64,000 nucleotides of DNA from Blastomussa wellsi. Taxonomy: Eukaryota > Cnidaria > Anthozoa > Scleractinia > Plerogyridae. Location of the stretch: contig OX393561.1 of the NCBI GenBank assembly GCA_947652115.1, positions 37,825,423-37,889,422 on the forward strand, given 5' to 3'. The number at the start of each line of letters is the position of its first letter. The first letter of the stretch is position 1. The translations under genes and the position numbers were made by a program. This document shows positions 1-11,900 of the stretch, piece by piece. The notes under the pieces are model-generated. The model was not told where the DNA came from. It searched no databases and was given only the letters and a program-made list of their open reading frames with translations.

Positions 1-671
1 TTGCAGTTTTAACCCTTTGAAAACAGCTAGTGTAAGAGTATTGGTTTGAAAATATAGAGAGTATAGGCAGTCATAACACATATTGAATATTTTTAGTCAC
101 ATTATTTTTAATGTACTAAATAAAGGATAGTGTTCAGTTTTAACTGTACTAACTTGCTTATAAAAATAAGCAACTTAGTGCAGTTAGTTAAGATGCTCTT
201 ACCAAACATTTTTAAATAGAATTCTTTGAATAATTATGTAGTATGACTAGTATATGTGTTGTCATTGGTGCCTTATGTGTAACCTTCTTTATATTGTAAT
301 TTTCCCTGTATGTAATTAGAGTTGTGCATTAATTAACACAAATTGCTGTTATTAGTTTAAATAGTATGTAACATAAGTACCATTTTTTTGTAAAAACTTT
401 TTTATTTGCAATAAAAAAGGAAAATGAAACAGTTTAAAAACTGTAGAAGAATCAATAGGTAAAAAATTATTTATTTTAATTTACAGTGTTGTAATACACG
501 TAAATTAACACATGCAATGGATCTTCATTTTACAGAGCAATTTTCTGTTTTTACTTTTGCAACGTTATCTTCAAACTCAGGTATATATGATTATTAACAC
601 CTTAAAGTTTTCTTAAAGTTATACAACTACATGACTGGTGTATGTACAATTAACTTTACTGAACTTGTAAG

Positions 672-906
672 GAAAAAAGGTAAAGCCTGCATACAAGCCC
701 AGAGCTTATCCTCATAGCATGAAATGACTGTGAGTATTGCAAGTAACTTCCCCCTGGATGGGATGCTATTCCACCTGGGTGGAGAGAGGCACTGAGAGAG
801 TAAAGTGTGTTGCCCAAGAACACAACACAGTGTCCCAGCCTGCGTAGAGCTTGAACCTTGACTGTCCGATCCATAGTCCAACTATTAGGGCACTGCACCT
901 CACCTT
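672..906 (-). repeat. tRNA-headed SINE, copy 1
   Basis: Reverse complement begins with a tRNA-like head carrying a B-box-like GGTTCAAGCTC, followed by the family body (CACTTTACTCTCTCAGTGCC, CTCCACCCAGGTG, CATCCCATCCAGGGGGAAG, TTGTATGCAGGC). It shares this order with the copies at 7100, 16726, 51829 and 61356. It lies inside a MATE intron. Confidence 0.8.
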
Positions 907-989
907 GCAAGTAGACAGCTGATATGTACAGTTTCTGTCACTCAGTGTAAACTCATTTAATTCTTTTCTATTATTGTTTATTTTTCTAG

Positions 990-3900
990 GGCATTGTAAA
1001 ACCTATCCTTTATGTTGGTTTCATCTCCAATGGTGTTCAAATTGGTATCAATGCTCTGATGATGTTTGTCTTTAATTTGGGTTTTAGGTAAGCACTAGAA
1101 GTTTGTGGGTTTAATCAAATAATTTATTGTTTCTATGGGATGTTTTGTCAGAAGTAGTTTAGACTGGAAGCATTTAGTACTGATACGGCGGCCATTTTGA
1201 ATTCTATTGTTTCAAGTAGCTATTATGGGGTGCACGTGGAGCAAATTTATATGTATTTGCCCCCTGGGTATCTCATAATGTCTTTCAAAACAATAGAAAC
1301 CAAAATAATGAAAATGGTCATGGTATCTGTAAAAAGGTCTGTTGTGAGACAGTCAGACTTAGCCAGAGATAGCTTCCTGTATATATGCAGGCACTCTTTG
1401 TTGAGCTTGGTGTCACATATTCATGTCCAGGAAGGAATGTGCATGGGGAGTAGGTTGTTACACATGTAGTAGTTCCTGCAATATTGCAGCTTAATTAAGT
1501 TGATGGTCATTTGGGAGTTGTTAAATAGGTACATATTTTAACACTAGCGTCATAGGTAATATTTGATTATAATAATGCTCGCAATAGCTGCCCATTCTTC
1601 ATGCTGCAGATCAAGGAGCATTAATTATTTGAATGGAGTTCGGTACAAGGAACAAGAAAGCAAGGAAGCTAAGGTGTACATGAAAAAAACTAGAAAAATC
1701 TTTTCTGCCCCAAAACTTGGGGTTTATAATTTTTTCTGTGAATAACCTCTGTTCTGTGGGGGGTGGGTAGTGGTCAATTATTGAATTCCTAGAAGCTATT
1801 TTATTTAAACTTGACTGTGTAATTAATTTACCCAAAGAAGAATAGCCGTCCCACAATTCCTTGTGCTTTCTCTGTCAAATATTTATTTCCTGACCTGTAG
1901 GCCAAAATGTGTGGTGTGGTGAAGGTTATAACTGATTTGTATTTATTGTATCTTTTCACAGAGGAGTGGCATACAGCTGGTCACTTTCCACTGTGATTTT
2001 GGTTTTATTTTTAGTTGCATACATGAGAGCTTTTAAACTGCACAAACAAACGTGGCCAGGTAAAACATGCATGTGTTCATTATAAAGTTAGCAACAAATT
2101 ATGTTAATTGTTACAGTGCAGACACTCAAACCATGAACACTTGACATTTTTTCTATGATTATCCAATGAGAGCCCTTGATATAGACTGAAGGATTTTCAG
2201 CAACTAAGAAAGCTAATTCTTCTGTTTTTATGACTGGCTAACATTGAATAATGGTGAGAAAAATGTACCAAAAAAGGTCAAGCATTCACAGTGCTAGTGT
2301 CCTCACTGAAATGATTTCCAGAATTGGCTGTTTAATTTTCTGTCAGTTGACTGACTATCTAAACTCTCTATATAGACAGTTGGTGTGGGTTCACGATGGT
2401 ATCCATCTTAGATAGTTGACTGGAGTATACTAACACAGTGGAGCAACATGCACAACATATCACACCCCTTTACAACAATGTACATTGTATCTAGTTACTA
2501 TTAAAACAACATAGGCATGCAATGCGTGCAAGAGTTAGTTTTGTTAGGATTAACCCAGACTGCTGAACCCTCTATTTTAAGTAGGGGGAAACAATGAGTG
2601 CATGTTGCACAGCGTTAAACAGTTGTTTAATGAGAATAGAAATTGTTAGTTAGGTACACATGTGTACAAGTATAGTTGGTTATTGCAATCAGTAAGTTAA
2701 ACCAATTACAGATCATGTATAAAATGTTTGAACAAATTACAGCAATCACATTCAACTCTAGATGGCTGTATTTTGATACCATTAAATCTCATTTAGAAAT
2801 ACAGTTTCATTGGTTCTTCAATACAAGCCTCATTCCGATAATTTTGGTGACATGCATACATTACTTGTTCACTTTATAGAAAGCAAGTGAACCAGTCCAA
2901 TGCCTGGAAGTCCAATTTAATTAGTTGCGCTTGTTCTTGCCGCAACAGTATATTACAATAAATCTCTATAAAATGTCCAACAGATATTTATGCTTTGATA
3001 TTCTCGGTTTTATGGATGGCCATTAATAATCCAAGCTATACTGCTGCTAGGGTAACACCTCATAAACATCCAAGAATCTAAGAATTCGTCGAAGAATTCT
3101 CGTGGGACCAACGACAACGGATTGACCAGTTCTAACTAGCCATTTTCTAAACAAGCAGAGCTAGGACCGGGCAAGAATGCCTAGAATTAAAAATCAGTTG
3201 GGTTATCGATTGGGTTGAAAAGTGAATCCTACCATACAAAAGACCATCCAAGCCTTAGTGAGGTTGTGAAATTTGACCATGATTGTATTAAAGGGAAGCC
3301 ATTGGTGGGTCTTCAAAAATCCCAGAATGAATAGACGCCTGCCCCTTCATTCCCTACAAAGTTATCTTAAATATCAGATGTTTAAAATCGTAGTACATTT
3401 TTTGGGTTTAACCAAGTAACACACTCAAATTTGCCAAACCTTCTAATGTTTGAATGATCTTTCCGGCAGCTATGAGCTCCCCCAATGGAATTTTTTATGT
3501 ACCCCAGACAAAACCCCTGAAATTCCAGTTAAGATTCAAAATTTCCTTTAAAATGTTTCACTTTTGAATTTCTTTCTACAGGGTGGGTTTCTGGAACCAC
3601 ATGTTGGAACAAAATTAATTCATTTTCGTTGTCTCTTTTCACTTAATTATAAATTATCCAGGTTTTATTGCATGACAGTAGTAAAACATTATAATGCATT
3701 GCAGGCTGGACCACTGAAAGTTTGTTAGACTGGGGCCAGTTTATTAAGCTTGGTGTGTCTGGTATAGCGATGATCTGTATTGAATGGTGGAGTTTTGAAC
3801 TTGGAGCTTTTTTAGCAGGTATAGTAAACTGTACTGTAGTGATTCAAATTACCATCGTCCTTTCCATAACCCCCAAGCTCACATCCATCCATCACTCAGT

Positions 3901-6900
3901 TAATCAATAAGACACTGTGAGATGACTGTGAATGAGTCAGGAGACAGAGATGCGAACTCTTTTTGAAAGCACTGCCTTCACTACCATTTTTCATTGCCAA
4001 CATTAGGAAGGGTTTACTTGGTTGGAGATTCCATTTATTAGTGGAGGGGAGGAGGGGGAAAGGAAGCCCAGGAGAATAGGCAGATGGAGGGGTACGGGAG
4101 ACAGGAGAAGATAAAGTAGGAAGCATGATTAATGAGGTAACAGTTAGAAAAACTACACACAAGCCTAATGATTAACGATCCTGATTTCTACAGGCTGAAG
4201 TGACTTGGGTGAATGGCACCCATTTATACACCTGTGTGCAGAGAGCACAAGAACACATTACTCCACTCAATATGACTCAAGACTTGAACGTGCCACATTT
4301 GATCCGAGGTCAGGGGCACAGACCATCCTGGGCAGAAAAAATTGGATATTATCTAGATATAAGTGTAAATAATAATTAGACACAGCAATGATTGAGTCAA
4401 CGAACTTGCTGTTGAAGCACTGTGCTGTTTTTAAAAGGGACCTTTGGTGAGGTACAGTTAGCAACCTATGGTATTGTTTTACAGTGGGCAGCATTTCTTT
4501 TTATGGTAAGGAACAACATTGCTTGTACTACTTGTAGAAATCATTATCTCACAATGGATGTTATTTTGAGTCACTCTTGAAGCCTGCAACCGCCATTTTG
4601 GATTTGCAAATCTTGGAGAGTCAAGACAAACAAGAGAGTGTGGGTCTCTTCTAATCCCTGGCTTGCCAATTTTTCCCCAATCACCACAACTCGATCTCCA
4701 CTGTTTTCCTAATGCAACATGGCACTAAATATGCACGCATTCACCCAATAGAGTGAGCAGAGAAGAGGTCGCATTATACTGAAACAGCGAATAAAGGAAT
4801 CTGTCTTAATGTTTGTTTATGACATTATTGGTCATGATCATTGACTAATACCAATCTGTACATATTAAAACTTTTTAGATTCCTCTTGGAATAGGCGTGG
4901 CAGCTAGTGTTCGAGTTGGAAATGCTCTTGGTGCTGGCAATGCACAGGCAGCGAAAAAGACAGTTAAAGTGGCCCTTACAATTGTTGGTAATTTACATTA
5001 TGTTTCATTTTCGTGCAATCCAATTGTTGACTTTTCACACAGTTTTTTTACTGTTTCTTGATATAACTGCCTGGTTTACTAAGATTTTTAACACAGGCAT
5101 TTTCCAACTGTTGTTGTTTTTATTCCTATGAAAAATTACAGAATTTAGTCAAAATTAAACAAGAGAAAACAATAGTATCTACAGTGTAACAGTGTAGTAA
5201 CTATTTGATGGGTTTAACAAATTACTCAAATGACCCAAGTGGTATTTTCAACGCCGCTGTTAATTTGTCGTCATAGTGAAATGTACAGCATCTCGGTAAT
5301 CAGTTTCTGTTATTTCCATAGTGTGTATAGAGCTTCTTGTATTCGCTGTTTTCTTTGGACTTCAGGAAATCACTGGAAGGCTTTTCACAGATGACAGGTT
5401 TGTTATATTATAGTAAAAAAGAAAGTATGCATTAGGTCAACTAAATCATAGATGCTGAAACTTTTGCCCACTGACCTGGAATACTTGTACCTCTCCCTGA
5501 ATGGGTTGTTAGTTCATCACGGGATTAGAGAGATTTTCTATTCCTAAACCAAAACCAATCATTCTGACCATTCACAAAGGACACAGAAAATCCAGCGAAC
5601 CATTCAAAACTCCAGGCAACTGAATGCGTGTAGTTGGTACCAGGCCTGGGTGAAAGTCACGATTGGCTATGTTTTTCTGGTTTGCTCGGAAAGTTGCTCG
5701 AGTTAAGCGCAGTATGCAAGACCAAAGCAAACATGAATTTACTTCTGACACTCTGAAAGTAAAAACATGAAATTGGCCAATAAATTCTTTGCTTCTCTAC
5801 TAGATTACTAAATAGCTAACAAAGACTTTTTTTCCTTGCAGTGATGTTCTCGCGTTATACAAAAAGACTATTCGTTTGATGTCAGCCTTCTTTTTCTTTG
5901 ATGGAATTCAGGTACTTTGTAGTCATCTCATAGCGTACAATACCAGATTGTTGGAGTCACAAGCAGAAATGGATTGCTCAAAGAACATTTGTGACTGGTT
6001 TGTTTTTTTCCACTTCTGCTTAATCTCCTTTGCAGCCGTTTTTGGGATGTCACGCAACGTTCTGAGGAGAATGTGCTGCCTTTGCAATGACATCTGCAAA
6101 TGGTTAGACATTCTTGTCTACTCGGATAAGAACAAAAAACCGTAGGTCCCGTCTCCTGCATCTTCAATGCTATGGCAAACAGGGGACGTTAAAGAACCCA
6201 CGCACTTCTCGCAAAGAGTAGGGAACGAGGTTCCCGGGGTTGTGGTCTGGCTTCGTTTCTCAGGTTGGTGCTTAACATAGAGATAACCTCACTGCACCTT
6301 CCCCCCTTGGACGGACTTGTCCAAGAAAAATTGAGTATGAGTATGTTCCACCCAAAGAAATTTCTTTAGGGGTAGCGTTGCGTGACAAACCAAAAAACGG
6401 CTGCAAAGGAGACTACTTCCATCTCTGACAATCTAGTTTCACTGGATCATGAGTGATGGAGCTATAAGCTGAGTCAGGAGAAAATAAAAACGTTCTGATT
6501 CTTCCGACTCTGATGGATTCCGTCGTGCTTATGACTCTGCTTACGACTCCACTTTTTACAAGGTCATGGGCGTGGCTCTTTTGACTCTGCTTGAGACTCT
6601 GACTTGGACGCTGCCGCTTGTGAAAACCAGTCCTAATTGTGTTTTGAGTTCACTTTATTTTTGGTCTCTTAACTTAGGGTCGATATGTACACGATTACCT
6701 TTTGAACCCCAAAGTTTGGAAGGCTGTAAGAACCTCGCTTTACTGAAAGAACTGAAGAACTTACAAACAATAGGGAAAAACCGTAAGAAAGAAGGCACGT
6801 TATTGGCACACAAATAGCGTTGGTGTTAAAAATTGAGGGATCCGATTTTGAAAAGTTCTAATTGGACGCCCACGTGATCACGCTCTAACTACGTTACAAA

Positions 6901-8946
6901 TAGGTGTGTAGGGAAACCAGCCAAAACCTAGAATCTTGTTATCGCTCCAACAAAGATGTTTGGAATATATATATGGATAGCTGACATATTTTGTATTTTA
7001 AGTTGAGCCTCCTTCTAGAGGACAATTGAACTGGGCAAGTAGGAGGGTAGATGACTATGTGAAAGACACCTTTAGATTGTAAGACGATTGTAAATAGAGC
7101 GCTGTGGGAGGCGAGGGGCCTAATGGTTAGTGCGCCGGATCGGTCTGTCCGGGTTCGAGCCCTGGCCTGGACACTGCGTTGTATTCTTGGGCAAGACACT
7201 TTACTCTCAGAGTGCCTCTCTCCAACCAGGTGTATGAATGGGTACTGGCGAATTTACTGCTGGGGTAGTGCCAATTAAGGAAACCGGGTTAAGTTCCGGC
7301 CTGATGGGCTACTAGGCTTGTATGCAGACTTAACTTTTCACCTTTTAAAATAGTGCGTTTTTGTGAACTAGAGTTTGTGAACTAGCGTCATTTGCGTGGG
7401 AAAACGTGATACCTGTCGTAATCTATTGCAAATTTTAGCGCCAGAGAATATCGAATCGGACAAGTTATCGAAATGTTAGTTGTTTTAGAAGTTTGCGATC
7501 AGGAAAGAGCTTAGCTGCCTTCAATAAAAATGATAGCGCTAACCTTCCTTCTGACAAAAGGAAACTAAAGCTTTCTGGTGTACTTGTTTTATTATACACG
7601 AAAAAATTTAAAAAAATCTTGCGTAGTCGTTCTCGTCGTTGAATTTTAAGGTTTCCATTAAGTGATACAAGTTCGTTTTCTATTCAAGGGTGTCTGTAGT
7701 GGAATTGTCCGAGGCTGTGGCCGACAGACGATAGGAGTGGTAGTGAACTTTTTATCGTATTGCTGCTGTGGGCTTCCTCTTGGCATTTGCTTAATGTTTT
7801 TTGTCTTCCAGGATGTCGCAGGTAGGAAAAATGACTGAACATTGTTATTGCAACTCATCGTAAGTTCACTTAAACTCTCTCGACACCTGTCACACCTGTA
7901 GTTGGTCATCGCTGTATTTTCTAAGCTCTCTTGACACCTGTCGGGCAAATGGCCTGTTCCAGGCTCTCTTCGCGTGCCCCACTATCTGAGAGCCTGGAAC
8001 ATATCGCTCTTATTTCCTGTGTTTTTTGCTACACCCCTCCCTCCCGTGAACGTCAATTATCACTCTACTAACTTTTTTATCTCATCACTGTCTTTTTTAT
8101 GACAGCACTATGTGACGCTTTGAGTTGTCTTATTTGCATATTTTAGTCAAATTAACTTTTTGCGTTTAAAAACAATTTTGTCGGTTGATACCCTAAATCC
8201 GTGCATGTATAATTCATGTTAAGACACCATGTAGTCGCCGCGTGGATTAATGTTTTGCAGCAAACATTAGCCTGCGTAGCCGGCGGGATTTGCGGGAGCG
8301 AGCTGCTCAGCATTCGCGCGTGAAGACAATCCCCCACGACGGCCTCCAACAAAACAAAAGCACTTCGCCGCGAATCCCGCCAGCTACACAGGCTAAGTAA
8401 ACATTTAATTACTGCTGTTTGCTTGCAGTTAACGTTTATTTTTTGGTAAGGCTACGATATGTTAGCTATTGTTGGCAGCCATGTTGGCTTACCATGAAAT
8501 ACTTACCCAAATACTTACAAAATAACAACTGGAAACTGAGCTTGCACTGCTTTGCGTTTCAAGACGCACGTGACATCGCACGTGCAAGTCCAAGGTTCGA
8601 GCTGTTGTTTCCCTAGGAGTTAAGGTAAATTCCACTGTCGCGTAATTTTCCGTGCGTTGACGGGCGTGAATTTAACTGGCTTTACGTGCGTTAAATAATG
8701 GTGGATTTCCACTGTCGCGTAATTTTTACGTGCGTAAATTAAATTATAATATAATTTGGTTTTATCAACTGGGTTGATAATGTCAGTTGGCCACCGTAAA
8801 GAGATTCAAGTGCTGACGTTTCGAGCGTTAGCCCTTCGTCGGAGCGAATCAAGGGCTAACGCTCGAAACGTCAGCACTTGAATCTCTTTACGGTGGCCAA
8901 TTGACATTATCAACCCAGTTGATAAAACCAAATTATATTGTTATAC

Positions 8947-8991
<45 letters not shown>

Positions 8992-11900
8992 CTATAAATT
9001 AAATTATAGATGATGTATGGAAAACTTGCGTACACGTTTACGCAAGCCGTTCATACATTGTCTCTAAATTTTTTAACGGATGAGGTTTAACTTTTTCCGT
9101 AGACGCAAGTCGTCCATACATTTCTTCTATTTTAGTTTACGCACGTAAAGGTGGATTTCCACTGTCACGTAATTTTCCGTATGTTAACGGGCTTGAATTC
9201 AACTGCGAGGCGTCCATACATTTCCTCTTTTTTATTTTACGCACGTAAAGCCAGTTGAATTCACGCCCGTTAACGTACGGAAAATTACGCGACAGTGGAA
9301 ATTAAGTTCACGCACGTAAACATGCGAAAGTGATTTCACTGCCTTTGTCATGCAAGTTATTGGAACCTAACGAGGCTCGGAAAACATTCTCGCGTTCTGA
9401 CAGAAATAGAGAGAATACAGACGAAGTTTTCGTTTCAGACGTGCTTTAGGAACACCTGCTTTCGTGTTTGAAGAAATCATGACGTCACTCGCGGCGCGCT
9501 TTGCTATGATTCCGCAAATGACGTTATCATACATAGGCTATTGCGATTCGGGAAGGCAATCTTATCTGACTTTCTTGCTGTTTTCGTAGGTCTCTGGATT
9601 GGCCTGTTTAGTGGAACGCTTTTACAGGTAAGCATTTACCAAGTGGATTGAACTTTCTACCAGTTGTTCTAGTTTCATCTGTTTGTCTAGTTGTTGGAAT
9701 GAATGTCGTTTCTGTTTCCGTTAATATTTAAAAACTTGGAGTAGTTGCATGATGATGAGCGGTTTCACTTGAGTGTCACGTAATTCGCTTTGGTTTTGCA
9801 TTTCTAAGCTAAGAGATTGGTTTAAAAATCTCGCGCCACTTTTTCAACCAATCAGGAGTAAAACTGAAACCAATCGTGACTCGCGCGCGCACCTTTCCCT
9901 CGCTTTTTGCCGTCTACGTGTATTAAATTCGAGTTTTGATTGGTTATCTGGCTTGCCTGTGTCCTTTATGATTGTCCAGAGTGGTTTCTTTTGTTTTTGT
10001 TTTGCAACAATCAATCGAGAAATGTCAGTATGTAATTAGCTTGTCCTATTGATTATGCTCTAGACCATTTTGTATGTGACTATGCTATTGAGGACCGACT
10101 GGGAGAAGCAGAGCAAGCTTGTGAGTAGCCCAACAGCAAGTATTGTTGAGGTCGTTTTGCTTGGTGCAGTTATTGTAGAAGCCTGCTCTATATTCACACG
10201 CCACAACAGAAGATTTAGCTGCTTAGCTAGTAGATATAGCTGGGATAACAGGAAAGAGTGGATTACCATTCAGTGATATTATTACGGTAATTGTCTGGGG
10301 ACTTATAGGTCCCATGCACGCGTACGCGTTTTCGTTTGTAAATGTAATTTTTCCTGTGAACAAAACTATTCGCGGAACGAGTCAAACGACCTACCCCACC
10401 ATCCACTGCAAAAAAAAAAAACAATATAATGCCGCCAATTGTTGTTTTCCAGGCTTATTTTACTAGTAAATGCTCATTCTCTATCAGCGGCATTAGATTA
10501 AGCTTATGAATAGCACAGTTTGCGGAAGGAGAAAAAGGAGAAAAAAGTTCGTTTTCAAACGAAAACAGAAAGTGTGGCCGTCCAGTTTAATCAGTATTCA
10601 AATTAGCTCTTCTTGTCTCGTTTTTAAGCTCAATAATGAAAAGAATATTTTATCTTGAACGAGGCAACAAGGGCCAATTTGTGTGTGCATAAATCAGCGG
10701 CCATTTGGAATAAGGTGTATGCCCTGAGTGTTATTTTTGCAGTTGATTAAGTTTGTTTTGTTGCGTTCGAAGAACGCCTACTAATCGTGTCATTCTCGCG
10801 GGATGTCTCGCGGGTGTATCGTGATGCCAGGCGATTTCAGGGTTCCCATCTTGGACTGGCTGGCTGGCACAAGTAGCCTCGATCTCATGTGTGTGCTTCA
10901 GATTTCGATTTTGTCCAACTGTTTTCGCAGTTGTATTGATTTATTTGGGCTATCACTGGCAAAGATAATTGAAGCTACTTATCATAACATCAGAAGCCTA
11001 CCTTCTGGTGGTGTGTTTTCTTGGAAACAGATGCTGCAATTCGCCCAAGCGGCACATCATATTATAAAACTCAGCTGCTTTTCATTGGAGATCCAACTTC
11101 TGTCCGCGTACAGAGTTGTGACGCTCTACTGATCAAAGTAGCCTTATTGTTACCCAAGAAGAACCTTGTAGCATAGTTAGTAGAGGAGACCTCTACTAAC
11201 TATGCTTGTAGCGAAGATTGTACAACTCCTGGTGCGAATATATAACAGCAGATTTCGATCGTTGCCGTGACAATCTTTGCAATCGTGAATTTTATGTTTG
11301 CATTTTCGCCTGCATGTGTTAACTTTGCCGTGTTTTGCTGGATTTGTTTACATTTGTTGGGCGACAAAGAAATGATATTTGTCATTCTTGTGTTGAGGTT
11401 TGTGAATATTTGGCTACTGCTACTACTTGCTGATTTTTTTAATGTTTTGGCTAACAATTAATCAGTGCAGTGTTAGTGTCTGCGATTTTATATACACTGA
11501 CTGCAACTTTGTATCGAAGGCGTCGAACGCACTCCTAATCTTTGATTATTACTAGTTTTTATTTTAATCAGGCACAACAAAGGACAGGTGGGAAATCTGT
11601 GATGGATCAAACCTCTGACAATTTATTAAATGGAGATATTCACAAGAAAGAACAAGGTTAGAAGCATTCTCGTCCCCAAAGTCTTTTCGTTGTTCTAAGC
11701 TGGCGGGACCTTTGCACGGGAAACGAAGGGCTCTGGTGACATAGGATTTATGAATTTTTTCATTGGCTGGTTGAGAGCAAAGAAATCTTAAACGAGAGTC
11801 AAAATGTTCGCTGGCCGCCATATTGCAGCACACAGCATGTAGAAACATCAATACTGTATACATGAAGTCTGGAAGTCCAGAATCTAGGACTGGAAATCTT

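Larger units (their letters stand above)
5912..9589 (+). other. MATE intron(s); expected exon absent, filled with inverted-repeat elements
   Basis: No candidate for the conserved MATE exon was recognised here. The stretch instead holds an inverted-repeat element (6022-6414), a SINE (7100-7348), a short MITE (8266-8398) and a nested fold-back element (8624-9305). Direct splicing of 5911 to 9590 would shift the frame, so at least one coding exon must be missing, very diverged, or lost in assembly. Confidence 0.6.

Noticed and set aside
5876..6145. Open frame continuing MATE exon 5842-5911
   Set aside because: It reads through a good donor at 5912 into an inverted-repeat element.
7100..7175. 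Possible tRNA gene
   Set aside because: A and B boxes are present, but there is no full cloverleaf, and the body continues as the SINE family.
8750..8940. Hairpin as a microRNA precursor
   Set aside because: The arms are about 90 bp and nearly perfect, as in fold-back transposons.
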